NCBI GenBank assembly: GCA_965226285.1
Contig: CBDDCQ010000006.1
Location: forward strand, 124,001-188,000
Origin: CBDDCQ01 sp965226285
Lineage (GTDB): Bacteria > Bacteroidota > Bacteroidia > Flavobacteriales > Ichthyobacteriaceae
DNA length: 64,000 nucleotides
Direction of reading: 5' to 3'
Shown here one piece after another: positions 1-8,790 of the stretch. The notes beneath the pieces were generated by a model. The model was not told the DNA's origin. It searched no databases and worked only from the letters and a program-made list of their open reading frames with translations. How positions within the stretch are numbered: position 1 is the stretch's first letter; each line of letters starts with the position of its first letter. The position numbers and the translations under genes are program-made.

Positions 1-46
1 AATCATTATCACCTAAAGTTCAGTGCTATATTATTGAATTGTAAGG

Positions 47-568
47 TTAAAGTTTTAATACAAAAACTACACCAGATTTATTTCCGATTACTTTTACAAA
101 ACTATCTATAGGAGTCACTACCATTTTACTGGTATATAAATTGTCTTCGTTATATTTAATAAGATGTACATCAGATTTACTCGTTCTTAAAGTTATTTTT
201 TTAGTGAAAAAAATCCTATTATTTTTGTAAACGTTTAATTCAAAAATACGATCTTTGTCTAAAACAGGGTGACTTATGAAAACGTTCCTACTATCTCTAT
301 GGTTTTTAGTATTACTCGAAAATAAGATTACTTGTTTAGAACCAATAGTCCTCACGTGTCCTTCTCCTCCTAAACCAATAGTTATAACCGGTTTAGGGAT
401 AATTTTATCAACACATTCTATTTCGAAACGAAAAGAATTTATAGGTGCTGTTTCAAAATTAATGACGAGCATTAATTTATAAGGACCCAGCGAACAACAA
501 ATTGCATCATCATCATTAAGACAAGAATAAAATGATAAAATAATAATTATGTATAATAGTTTTTTCAT
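47..568 (-). CDS. Small lipoprotein, paralogue A (putative C10-protease partner)
   Basis: The 173-residue protein starts with a lipoprotein signal peptide whose lipobox cysteine is about residue 16 (FYSC), followed by an acidic LNDDD stretch. The rest is beta-rich with no family I recognise. It is a close paralogue of the 175-residue protein encoded next to it, with near-identical N-termini and a shared middle and C-terminus. Its upstream neighbour in the duplicated unit should be a C10 protease, but here only the last 13 protease codons remain. Small proteins encoded directly after C10 proteases act as inhibitors in Streptococcus (Spi after SpeB) and Bacteroides fragilis (Bfi after Bfp), so an inhibitor role is possible. 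That role is inferred from position only. Confidence 0.75.
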   Translation of the reverse strand: MKKLLYIIIILSFYSCLNDDDAICCSLGPYKLMLVINFETAPINSFRFEIECVDKIIPKPVITIGLGGEGHVRTIGSKQVILFSSNTKNHRDSRNVFISHPVLDKDRIFELNVYKNNRIFFTKKITLRTSKSDVHLIKYNEDNLYTSKMVVTPIDSFVKVIGNKSGVVFVLKL

Positions 569-573
569 AATGG

Positions 574-615
574 TTAGGGCTTAACAATGATCATTTTCTT
601 TTTGTATTGGTAATT
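574..615 (-). pseudogene. 3' stub of a deleted C10 protease gene
   Basis: The minus strand reads NYQYKKKMIIVKP and a stop. This matches the C-terminus of the intact C10 protease nearby (NYQYKKEMITVKP) with two changes, and it has the same spacing to the following lipoprotein start. Upstream of the stub the sequence jumps directly into the repeat element that precedes the intact protease, so the rest of the gene was deleted from this copy. Confidence 0.85.
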
Positions 616-756
616 CATAAGGCGAATATACAAATTTTTTTCTTCTAATCATACTGTTATTCAGATTTTTTTAGGTGGTAGTAAATTTAACCTCCCCTTT
701 AAATTCCCCTCCTTAAAAGGAGGGGTTAGGGGTGGTGTAAACCTACTTCATCTTAC
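611..756. repeat. Direct repeat copy 1 with palindrome
   Basis: About 145 bases match 2717-2858 closely. Both copies contain an inverted repeat (CCCCTCC, TTAAAA core, GGAGGGG) followed by TTAGGGGTGG. The element lies upstream of each lipoprotein/protease unit, so it is either a dispersed palindromic element or a shared upstream region. The CCCCT/AGGGG palindromes resemble those at 33.2 kb. Confidence 0.75.
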
Positions 757-828
757 TTTACAAAGCCCCACTGTCTGCCGACAGGCAGGCTATTCCATTT
801 ATAAATACATTTTGCATTTACAAAAAAA

Positions 829-890
829 TCATCATCACCTAAAGTTCAGTGCTATATTATTGAATTGTAAGGTTACAGGTTTAATACAAA
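829..890. repeat. Direct repeat of the window's first 60 bases
   Basis: The stretch following each lipoprotein stop (positions 1-60 and about 829-890) is nearly identical, including the CACCTAAAGTTCAGTGC core. It marks the downstream end of the tandemly duplicated lipoprotein unit. Confidence 0.8.
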
Positions 891-1400
891 AGCTACACCA
901 TATATATTTCCGATTACTTTTACAAAACTATCTATAGGAGTTACTACCACTTTACTGGTAAATAACTTTTCAACGGTGTAATATTCATCATGTTTATGAG
1001 ATTTACTCGTTCTTAAAGTTATTTTTTTAGTGAAAAGAATCCTATTATTTTTGTAAACGTTTAATTCAAAAATACGATCTTTGTCTAAAACAGGGTGACT
1101 TATGAAAACGTTCCTATAATCTCTATGGTTTTTAGTATTACTCGAAAATCTCGAAAATAAGATTACTTGTTTAGAACCAATAGTCCTCACGTGTCCTTCT
1201 CCTATATCAGTAGTTATAACGGGTTTAGGGACAATTTTATCAACACATTCTATTTCGAAACGAAAAGCATTTACAGGTGCTGTTTCAAAATTAATCATAA
1301 AGATTAATTTATAATGAACCGGCGCACAAGCACACAGGTCATCATCATTAAGACAAGAATAAAATGATAAAATAATAATTATGTATAATAGTTTTTTCAT
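873..1400 (-). CDS. Small lipoprotein, paralogue B (putative C10-protease partner)
   Basis: This 175-residue lipoprotein has the same signal peptide and lipobox (cysteine about residue 16) as its neighbour and is highly similar over its whole length. The differences cluster just after the acidic LNDDD linker and in the loop near residue 140. It starts only five bases after the stop of the C10 protease on the same strand, so the two genes are almost certainly co-transcribed. That order, protease then small protein, matches the SpeB-Spi arrangement. The protein has no domain I can name, and the inhibitor or immunity role is an inference from operon structure. Confidence 0.75.
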   Translation of the reverse strand: MKKLLYIIIILSFYSCLNDDDLCACAPVHYKLIFMINFETAPVNAFRFEIECVDKIVPKPVITTDIGEGHVRTIGSKQVILFSRFSSNTKNHRDYRNVFISHPVLDKDRIFELNVYKNNRILFTKKITLRTSKSHKHDEYYTVEKLFTSKVVVTPIDSFVKVIGNIYGVAFVLNL

Positions 1401-1405
1401 AATGG

Positions 1406-2656
1406 TTAGGGTTTAACCGTTATCATTTCTTTTTTGTATTGGTAATTATCAGAACCATCTCTCCAATAATCGTAGGTACACCAAGCTTTATAACCCCAGC
1501 CCCAATTCATATTGAGAAATTTATGAGTTGTTGATACGGTATAGGTATTGGTAGAAATAACCTTTCCTGTAGATGGATTCACTTTATCTTCTTGAATGAC
1601 TTTAGTAGAAGTAACAATACGATAACCATCAGTTACCCAAGCATGTCCATTATCGTATCTGTATGGCTGCCCAAATATACTCCACAACCAACCTCGATAA
1701 GTTCTTTTTGCATAAGCTGCAAGATAAACGGGTCTTTTTTGTTTTATTTCCTTAAATATGGTACTATATTGGCAATTTATTAAATTTACGGTATAACCTG
1801 TTGATCTAAAATATTTCACCGCCTCATTATTATTTGTACCAGATCCTCCTTGACTATGCGTTCCATAATTCATATTTACCCCTTCTGCTACATCCCAGAA
1901 AAAGTTTGCTAAAGCAATATAATCGAGGTTATCTGATGCTAATATTTTTTTCCAATTGTAATATTTAAGGTTGTTTTTTTGGTGATATGCCATAATCTGT
2001 CCAACAGCAACCGCTACACAGCCTACCAAAAGACCTTTTTTTCCTTTTTTTGAGACAATGGTTGTGTTGAAAGGATGGTGCTGATACCAAAGAGTTTTTA
2101 AGAGCGGACCTAATTCCTCTTTTGTATTGCTTGTACTAAGTGTTTTTGTATTGATAATAAAACTAATCTTATTATCGGCGGGTCTTCCATCTAGAGCATC
2201 TTTTAATCTAACCGAGGTGGCAAGAAACTCTTTTAAATAGTTAATCAGTCCAATACTCGGTTTTTTTATATCAAATTTTTGTTTGCTATAAAAAAGCACC
2301 GGCGGATTCTTTACTTTTTTTATCACGCTGATCAAGGCATAAGCCTTTGGTTTAAAAACCACCAACTGTAAAAAAGGTTTGTTGTGTTCATCGGGCAAAT
2401 CATAAATAGTATCTATGGTTGATTTACTAAAACTCACCTTAGGAGTAGCAGTACTCCCTGGTGCTGCATTTGTTAAATCATCAGATATAAATACATCGTT
2501 TATAAAATCAATCGCCTCTCCAACTTTATCAGTTTTTTGAGAGGGCACGTCTTTATCTGAAAGATATTCAGATTCTTTTGTACAAGCAGTGAAAAGTAAG
2601 CTTGTAATCATCGCTATATAAAAATTAGCAATAAAGTAGTAGTATTTTTTCATCAT
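1406..2656 (-). CDS. C10 family (streptopain-type) cysteine protease lipoprotein
   Basis: The 416-residue precursor has a signal peptide with lipobox LFTAC (Cys25), so it is probably anchored in the outer membrane or surface exposed. A pro-region of about 180 residues precedes the catalytic domain. The domain shows the C10 hallmarks: GCVAVAVGQIMAYH with catalytic Cys213, GHAWVTDGY with catalytic His338, and the MNWGWG block at 383-388. Streptopain-like enzymes cleave host or microbial proteins and are made as zymogens. The start is the first of two adjacent methionines and either is possible. It is followed at five bases by a small lipoprotein that may inhibit it. Confidence 0.9.
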   Translation of the reverse strand: MMKKYYYFIANFYIAMITSLLFTACTKESEYLSDKDVPSQKTDKVGEAIDFINDVFISDDLTNAAPGSTATPKVSFSKSTIDTIYDLPDEHNKPFLQLVVFKPKAYALISVIKKVKNPPVLFYSKQKFDIKKPSIGLINYLKEFLATSVRLKDALDGRPADNKISFIINTKTLSTSNTKEELGPLLKTLWYQHHPFNTTIVSKKGKKGLLVGCVAVAVGQIMAYHQKNNLKYYNWKKILASDNLDYIALANFFWDVAEGVNMNYGTHSQGGSGTNNNEAVKYFRSTGYTVNLINCQYSTIFKEIKQKRPVYLAAYAKRTYRGWLWSIFGQPYRYDNGHAWVTDGYRIVTSTKVIQEDKVNPSTGKVISTNTYTVSTTHKFLNMNWGWGYKAWCTYDYWRDGSDNYQYKKEMITVKP

Positions 2657-2716
2657 AGTAATGTTTAAATGTTTTTAATATTCAAGCCAAGTTAAGATAT
2701 CTTTTTCTCAACCAAT

Positions 2717-2858
2717 TAATTCATAAGGCAAATATATAAATTTTTTCCTTCTAATCATACTTTATATTCAGATTTTTTTAGATGGTAGTAAAATTTAACC
2801 TCCCCTTTAAATTCCCCTCCTTAAAAGGAGGGGTTAGGGGTGGTGTAAACCTACTTAA
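2717..2858. repeat. Direct repeat copy 2 with palindrome
   Basis: This is the second copy of the element at 611-756, with a handful of substitutions. It includes the same CCCCTCC/GGAGGGG inverted repeat and lies directly upstream of the intact protease gene. Confidence 0.75.
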
Positions 2859-2971
2859 TGAATGTATATGAGTGTATGAGTAATCTTTGAAACCCTTGTA
2901 TTTACAGAGGTTTACTGTATTACGGTACTTTTAAAATCGTTCAAAATCACCTTTTATACTTTTTAGTACAT

Positions 2972-5800
2972 TTAGTGCTGCGGGGCATAAATTTTGAAAG
3001 TGCTTGTAGCCGTTTCTATGGTTACTCTATATGTACCTTTAGGTAAATAATACTTGCCATTATCTGCTTTCTTTATTTTTTTATCGTTTGGTTTTTTGGC
3101 AAAAGAGAGGTCGTAAGAGGCATAATTAAACCCTTTATCTGCTTTTATTTTAAATGAATTTACAGTTTTGTTTTTAGATGAAATTTTAATCATTACTTCT
3201 TTTGCTTCTTTCACATAAAAAGGAATAGTGAGCTTTGGTAAATGATACTTTGCCCATACGGCTTTAGAATTGCCCCAGTTTTTCTTTTTCTTTATATTCT
3301 CAATTTTAAAAATATGTACGTCTTTGTTCTTTACCTTTTTAGTAAAAGACTGTAAAGGCTCTATATCTGCCCTATATAGACTTCTCCCATGTGTTCCTAT
3401 CACTAAATGTTTCGCTTTAGGTTGTACTACTAAATCGTGTATCGCTACATTGGGTAATCCTTTTTTAAAAGCGTTCCAAGATTTTCCTCTATTCAAAGAT
3501 ACATATAATCCGTTATCTGTACCTACATATAGTAAATTTTCATTTTCGGAATCTTCTTTGATAACATTTACCGGAGAGATAGGAATACTTTCACTAATGT
3601 TCTTCCAAGATTTGCCATAATTTTCTGATACAAAGATGTAGGTAGTAAAGTCATCCCATCGGTAACCGTTGAGTGTGACATATACACGTCCTTTTTTATA
3701 TTTTGAGGCAATCACTCTACTTACCCATAAATCTTTGGGAAAAGCATTAGATATTTTCGTCCAACTACCTCCTGCATTTTTAGTCACATGTACTAATCCA
3801 TCATCAGAACCTACATAAATAAGTCCAAATTGTAGAGGAGATTCTGAAATGGTAGTAAGCGTTCCATAAGCTACATTTCCTTTTTTTCCTCCTTTGGTCA
3901 AATCTCCAGATATAGTTTCCCAAGTATCTCCTTTGTTCATAGAACGATGTAATTTATTTCCCCCAAAATACAATATATCTCGATTGTGCTTAGACAAATG
4001 TATAGGAGTCTGCCAGTTAAATCTATAAGGCGATTCTCCCAAGGGATGTTTAGGTTGTATATACTTTTGAGTTCCTTTACTAATATCTAAGCGATAATAA
4101 TTTCCAAATTGATATCCCGTATAGATAATATTGGGGTTTCTATCATCTACAGCTACTTGCATACCATCTCCACCCATTATGAATTTATAGGGGTTTTGTC
4201 CTGTTCCAAACCACCTTTTATTATTCACTGCATTGTGTACTGCCATCCATACACCATTGTCTTGCAGTCCTCCATATACTTTATAAGGCTCTTGATTATC
4301 TGCATATACAGAGTAAAATTGCCCTACAGCAGGTTGGTTTAGTTTTGTCCAATTTTCACCATCATCGTAAGACATATTTAACCCTCCATCATTACCATCT
4401 ATTAAGTGTCCTTTTCTCTTGGGGTTTATCCATAGTGCTTGATGGTCAGCATGTACATTTTCTCTACTTATCGAAGTAAAAGTATTCCCTCCATTTTTAG
4501 ATTTTAAAATAGGTACGCCCATAATATAAATAGCATTACTATCTTGAGGATCTACTCTTATTTCTCCAAAATAATAACCGTAAGAAAAATAAACATTATT
4601 TAAGTATTCTCGATGCGTTTTATGCCAAGATTTACCCCCATTAGTAGTTTTAAATACTTCTGCCCCCACTACAGGAGTATCAAATAATAATGAATTTGCA
4701 TTTTCTAAGTAAGTGGCTAAATCAGATGGCTTTATAGCACCTGAACGCACCATTTGCTTGATATTGGCAGATCGATATTTCTTTTGGAATGCATTAGTTT
4801 TTAAGTATTTGTTGATTTTTTTATCTGGTAATTTTAAGAAATTCTCTACTGAAATAGTTTTAAAATCTTCTTTGGTCAAATCATCTGAGGATTTCTTTTT
4901 CTTTATTTCTTTTCTTCTGAATTGGTTGTCGTGAAAGGCATATACTATATTTTCATCATATACTGCAAGCCCTATTCTACCTACTCCTTTTCCAGTGGGA
5001 AAACCATTATTTGTGGTAGATATTTTTGTCCAAGTATTCCCTCCATTTATACTCTTGTATATTGCTGAATTTTTTCCGCTTCCTTCAAAGTGCCATGCTT
5101 TCCTATCTCTCTGCCAAGATGCGGCATACATAATATTAAAATTATTAGGTGCTGATGCAATGTCTATCACTCCTGTATGATCATTTATGTACAAAGTTTT
5201 ATTCCATGATTTGCCTCCGTCAATAGTTTTAAAAATACCCCTCTGCTGATTAGGTGAATATAAATGACCTATTACAGCTACAATCACCTCATCGGAATTA
5301 TTTGGATTGATAAGTATCCTACTGATATGGTGCGAATCAGTTAACCCCATATTTTTCCAAGTTTTCCCTTTGTTAGTGGATTTGAGAATGCCTATTCCAG
5401 CATAAGACGATCTGGAAGAGTTTTTTTCACCAGTACCTACCCAAATAGTACCTTTTTTCCAATCTATAGCAATATCTCCTATATTTTGAGTAGGAGAGTT
5501 ATCCATTATAGGAGTAAAGGTGATGCCATTATTTTGAGTGTACCACAATCCCCCCGAGGCATAGGCTACGTAAAATTCTGTTGGGTCATCTGTATTTACA
5601 TCTATATCTACTACTCTTCCACTCATTACAGAGGGACCTATATTTATGAAAGGTACATTCTTCACTATAGAATTTTTCTCTGAGGTTGCTTTTTGCTGTA
5701 ATGCAGTTTGCATTACTTTTGGTTTTGTAGCAGGTTGCTGTGCCCATACATGCAAAGTACAAAAGCATAAAATGATAAATTTGTATAATAATGTTTTCAT
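2972..5800 (-). CDS. Secreted VPS10/sortilin-like BNR-repeat protein
   Basis: I chose the internal start MKTLLYKFIILCF (942 residues) because it gives a clean signal peptide ending at AWAQ; seven more codons lie upstream up to 5821. The mature protein is a chain of beta-propeller repeats carrying Asp-box-like motifs (GGKSWNKT, GGNTWTK, DDGENWTKL, NYGKSWKNI, NRGKSWNAF), as in VPS10/sortilin and BNR glycosidase-like proteins common in Bacteroidota. It ends in a small beta-domain of about 90 residues. Such proteins are often labelled glycosyl hydrolase, but I see no catalytic set that proves enzyme activity. A binding or secreted-enzyme role is plausible. The gene sits just after an SDR gene on the same strand. 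Confidence 0.8.
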   Translation of the reverse strand: MKTLLYKFIILCFCTLHVWAQQPATKPKVMQTALQQKATSEKNSIVKNVPFINIGPSVMSGRVVDIDVNTDDPTEFYVAYASGGLWYTQNNGITFTPIMDNSPTQNIGDIAIDWKKGTIWVGTGEKNSSRSSYAGIGILKSTNKGKTWKNMGLTDSHHISRILINPNNSDEVIVAVIGHLYSPNQQRGIFKTIDGGKSWNKTLYINDHTGVIDIASAPNNFNIMYAASWQRDRKAWHFEGSGKNSAIYKSINGGNTWTKISTTNNGFPTGKGVGRIGLAVYDENIVYAFHDNQFRRKEIKKKKSSDDLTKEDFKTISVENFLKLPDKKINKYLKTNAFQKKYRSANIKQMVRSGAIKPSDLATYLENANSLLFDTPVVGAEVFKTTNGGKSWHKTHREYLNNVYFSYGYYFGEIRVDPQDSNAIYIMGVPILKSKNGGNTFTSISRENVHADHQALWINPKRKGHLIDGNDGGLNMSYDDGENWTKLNQPAVGQFYSVYADNQEPYKVYGGLQDNGVWMAVHNAVNNKRWFGTGQNPYKFIMGGDGMQVAVDDRNPNIIYTGYQFGNYYRLDISKGTQKYIQPKHPLGESPYRFNWQTPIHLSKHNRDILYFGGNKLHRSMNKGDTWETISGDLTKGGKKGNVAYGTLTTISESPLQFGLIYVGSDDGLVHVTKNAGGSWTKISNAFPKDLWVSRVIASKYKKGRVYVTLNGYRWDDFTTYIFVSENYGKSWKNISESIPISPVNVIKEDSENENLLYVGTDNGLYVSLNRGKSWNAFKKGLPNVAIHDLVVQPKAKHLVIGTHGRSLYRADIEPLQSFTKKVKNKDVHIFKIENIKKKKNWGNSKAVWAKYHLPKLTIPFYVKEAKEVMIKISSKNKTVNSFKIKADKGFNYASYDLSFAKKPNDKKIKKADNGKYYLPKGTYRVTIETATSTFKIYAPQH

Positions 5801-5826
5801 AATTTTTATTTGTTTAGTCATTTAAT

Positions 5827-6582
5827 TTATTCTTCTCGTTTTAGTATTCTTGAATCTGCTTGTGCTGTAGGTAGCATAAGTACATCAGAAATATTTACAT
5901 GTGGTGGTCGGGTAACTGCAAAGTAAATAACATCGGCTATATCTTCTGCTGTTAAAGGGCTAAATCCCTTGTAAACATCTTTGGCACGTTTTTTATCTCC
6001 TTTAAAGCGCACTTCACTAAATTCAGTTTCTACCAGCCCAGGGTGTACTGCTCCCACCCTTATATTATATGGGTTAAGTTCTATTCGCATAGCTTTACTC
6101 AATACGTCTACAGCATGCTTAGAAGCACAGTAAACATTTCCATTCGGATATACTTCTTTTCCGGCAAGAGACCCAATATTAATAATATGTCCGGAGTTTT
6201 TGTCAATCATCTTATTGATGATGAATTTACTTACATAGAGTAACCCTTTTACATTAATATCCATCATAGCATCCATATCATCTAAGTTTGCAGATTGAAT
6301 AGGAGCTAAGCCATGTGCATTTCCTGCATTATTAATCAGAATATCAATATCCGAAAAAGAATTTGGAAGAGATAAAATAGCTTGCTCTACGGCAATTCTA
6401 TTGCTTACATCAAAGCATAGAGTATATACCTCTGTAGTTTGAGAAAGTTCTTTTTGAAGTTCTTTTAATCTTTCTATTCTTCTACCACAAAGTACCAAAC
6501 GAAAAGATGCTTTAGCAAACACTTCTGCAGTAGCTTTGCCTATTCCACTGGTTGCCCCGGTTATAAATGCTGTTTTGCACAT
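5827..6582 (-). CDS. SDR family NAD(P)-dependent oxidoreductase (YdfG-like)
   Basis: This is a classical short-chain dehydrogenase of 251 residues. The Rossmann glycine motif TGATSGIG is at 8-15, NNAG at 84-87, and the catalytic triad is Ser138, Tyr151 and Lys155 (YCASK). An Arg-rich segment after the second strand (CGRRIERL) favours NADPH. The overall pattern is closest to the YdfG/serine 3-dehydrogenase type, which reduces or oxidises small hydroxy acids, but the substrate cannot be read from sequence. It is cytoplasmic and ends 26 bases before the chosen start of the BNR-repeat gene. Confidence 0.88.
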   Translation of the reverse strand: MCKTAFITGATSGIGKATAEVFAKASFRLVLCGRRIERLKELQKELSQTTEVYTLCFDVSNRIAVEQAILSLPNSFSDIDILINNAGNAHGLAPIQSANLDDMDAMMDINVKGLLYVSKFIINKMIDKNSGHIINIGSLAGKEVYPNGNVYCASKHAVDVLSKAMRIELNPYNIRVGAVHPGLVETEFSEVRFKGDKKRAKDVYKGFSPLTAEDIADVIYFAVTRPPHVNISDVLMLPTAQADSRILKREE

Positions 6583-6624
6583 ATATATCTATTAGGTTTA
6601 ATTAATTATAATTTAAATTTGCTC

Positions 6625-6660
6625 CAAAAATAAATATTTTAGTTAAAATTTGTATATTTG
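6625..6660. promoter_or_regulatory. Divergent promoter region between SDR and lysO
   Basis: On the plus strand TATATTTG (6653-6660) matches the Bacteroidota -7 box TAnnTTTG, about 30 bases before the first lysO gene. On the minus strand CAAAAATA (6625-6632) reads as TATTTTTG facing the SDR gene. I see no good -33 TTG for either. Confidence 0.5.
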
Positions 6661-6690
6661 TATAAGTAATTTTTCATAGATTTAAAGGTT

Positions 6691-6969
6691 ATGTTCAAAA
6701 TTATCTTTATTATGTGCTTGGGAATTTATATTGGTTTACTCTTAGGTAATAGAAGTAAATGGATAAAGATAATGGATAAACTTATTTATGCTGTTATCTT
6801 GCTCTTATTATTTTCTCTTGGAGTGGATATAGGCAACAATAGTGAACTTATGCAGAATTTGAATATAATAGGTTTAAATGCTATATATATAACATTAGGT
6901 GCACTGTTGGGGTGTTTATTCCTTTCGTATTTATTATACCATTTTATATTCAAAAATAAAATCAAATGA
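6691..6969 (+). CDS. LysO-type lysine exporter, N-terminal subunit
   Basis: This 92-residue membrane protein has three predicted transmembrane helices (about 1-17, 28-45, 61-84). It corresponds to the N-terminal part of the LysO (DUF340, YbjE) family, which exports lysine in Escherichia coli as a single chain of about 300 residues. The stop overlaps the start of the next gene in an ATGA arrangement, so the two halves are translationally coupled. Separate N- and C-terminal LysO genes are normal in Bacteroidota, so this is not a broken gene. It sits in the inner membrane. Confidence 0.8.
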   Translation: MFKIIFIMCLGIYIGLLLGNRSKWIKIMDKLIYAVILLLLFSLGVDIGNNSELMQNLNIIGLNAIYITLGALLGCLFLSYLLYHFIFKNKIK

Positions 6970-7562
6970 AAGGAAGTATTATTATATTATTTATATTTTT
7001 ATTAGGCGTATTCTTTTCATACTTTGAAGTGTTATCATTGGGAGAGCATGATTATAGTATCTATATACTGTATATACTTATGTTACTTGTAGGTATAAAA
7101 ATAGGAATGAATAAAGAGGCTTTTAAAGTAATCAAATCTATGAACTATAGAGTTTTTTTAGTACCTTTATGTACTATAGTAGGCACTCTTGCAGGAAGTT
7201 TTTTAGTAGGTTTATTATTAAATGATTTATCCATATCAGAAGTGTTAGCAGTAGGTGCAGGTTTTGGATATTATAGCCTTTCTAGTATATTGATTACTCA
7301 AACTAAAGGAGAATTATTAGGAAGTATAGCTCTATTATCAAATATATTTAGAGAAATTATCACACTGATATTTACACCTTTGTGTGTAAAGTATTTTGGT
7401 AAATTGACACCTATATCTTTTGCAGGTGCTACCTCTATGGATACTTGTTTGCCTATTATATCTAAGTATTGTGGAGAAAAATATACTATAATATCTATTT
7501 TTCATGGTATAGTAGTTGATTTTACAGTAGTATTTTTAGTGAGTTTCTTTTTGCAATTTTAA
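6966..7562 (+). CDS. LysO-type lysine exporter, C-terminal subunit
   Basis: The 198-residue integral membrane protein carries about six hydrophobic helices and a conserved-looking GAGFGYYSLSSI segment followed by LLSNIFREIITL. Both are typical of the LysO/DUF340 core, where charged residues within helices form the substrate path. It overlaps the upstream half by four bases (ATGA). Together the two products equal the full-length LysO of other bacteria. Lysine or thialysine efflux is the family function; the substrate here is inferred. Confidence 0.82.
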   Translation: MKGSIIILFIFLLGVFFSYFEVLSLGEHDYSIYILYILMLLVGIKIGMNKEAFKVIKSMNYRVFLVPLCTIVGTLAGSFLVGLLLNDLSISEVLAVGAGFGYYSLSSILITQTKGELLGSIALLSNIFREIITLIFTPLCVKYFGKLTPISFAGATSMDTCLPIISKYCGEKYTIISIFHGIVVDFTVVFLVSFFLQF

Positions 7563-7820
7563 AGAAGATGATCTTAATTGTCCTATCTTGAGAAGTAAAC
7601 CCTTTTGCCTAATTTAAAATATCAAACGCATTTAAAGTCAATATAAGCCCGTTGCACTGTAAAAAAATCAAGAATTATGGGGGGTATAATTTTTATCTAA
7701 AAAGCACAAGTTATTGGTTTTTAATATGTTATGAGTTATTGCTAAAAATCCAAACTTTTTTATGATTCTAACATGTTGATTTTAAATGTATTATATTGAA
7801 ATAATCTTAATATTTTATGA

Positions 7821-8633
7821 TTACTCAATGTTTGTTTCTTCTTCCAATAGTTCAAGAACTACTAAATAAGCACAATGATCTGACGCAATAGGATCTTGAA
7901 TAACCTTAGTTTTAAGTATTTTCCATCTATCTTTCGGATAAAACATCACATAATCAATCTTTTGAGTAGGGTTGTTTGAAGGATAGGTATATTCTATTTT
8001 ATATTTGTTATAAGATGCCGTCCAGATTTTCTCGAGAATGTTAATGGGTGTACTTCCTGGAATGGCATTTAGGTCTCCAGCTAAAATGGAGGGATATTTA
8101 TTCAAAGAAAAAACTTCGTTAATTTTTTTTACTTGGGCTACTCTGTCTTTTTCATCTTTCAGATGATCGAGATGGGTTGCTATAAATGCAATGGTATCTT
8201 TTGAGGTTATGGTAGTTACTATTTCTAAAGCAGCCCTAGGTTCATTTCCAAAAGTATATGGTAAAGCAATATTTCTAGTTCTTAAAAAAGTATATTTTGA
8301 TAGTATTCCTTCACCATATTCTCCGCTGTCAAAATTCATAGCTTTTCCAAATAATGGAATTAACTTTGTTCTCCAACCTAATTCTGTCATTAGGTCGTAT
8401 TGTTTGGCTCTGTTTGTTTTAAAGTCCACTTCCTGCAGGGCTACAAAATCAGGGCTTGCATCTTTTATGACTTTTGCAATTACATCTAAATCAAAGTCCC
8501 CTTTAGTAGTTGCTCCATGTAGAATATTAAATGATAAAACCCTTACAATTTTATTGCCATCAGTTTCGTTTTGAGACCATACTATATTACAAACGAGTGT
8601 GGTTATGAGAATGATTAATATGTTTGATTTCAT
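7821..8633 (-). CDS. Secreted endonuclease/exonuclease/phosphatase (EEP) family hydrolase
   Basis: The 270-residue precursor has a signal peptide ending near VWSQ and an EEP-fold domain. Visible motifs are SFNILHG, a metal-binding ALQEVD, the THLDHLKDE segment, LAGDLNAIPGS and the C-terminal SDHCAYLV with the catalytic aspartate-histidine pair. This fold covers DNases, sphingomyelinases, inositol phosphatases and metallophosphoesterases; the short size and DLNAIP motif fit the generic Bacteroidota class. A periplasmic or secreted phosphodiesterase is likely, but the substrate is unknown. A possible minus-strand -7 box (TAACTTTG) lies at 8692-8699. Confidence 0.85.
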   Translation of the reverse strand: MKSNILIILITTLVCNIVWSQNETDGNKIVRVLSFNILHGATTKGDFDLDVIAKVIKDASPDFVALQEVDFKTNRAKQYDLMTELGWRTKLIPLFGKAMNFDSGEYGEGILSKYTFLRTRNIALPYTFGNEPRAALEIVTTITSKDTIAFIATHLDHLKDEKDRVAQVKKINEVFSLNKYPSILAGDLNAIPGSTPINILEKIWTASYNKYKIEYTYPSNNPTQKIDYVMFYPKDRWKILKTKVIQDPIASDHCAYLVVLELLEEETNIE

Positions 8634-8790
8634 TTTCTTTTTAATATTTATGAGGTAATGCTAAAGCGAAGAAATACTGCGTTTAGTGTAGCAAAGTTAC
8701 CTAAAAATGAAAATATAATATAGGATGTAACAGACTAATGTTAAATACTTTGGGCAACACATAATGTCTTAAAAATGCCATAAGGCTTTA

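Noticed and set aside
3270..3620. Plus-strand frames within the BNR-repeat and lipoprotein genes
   Set aside because: They are antisense shadows of large minus-strand genes with clear domains.
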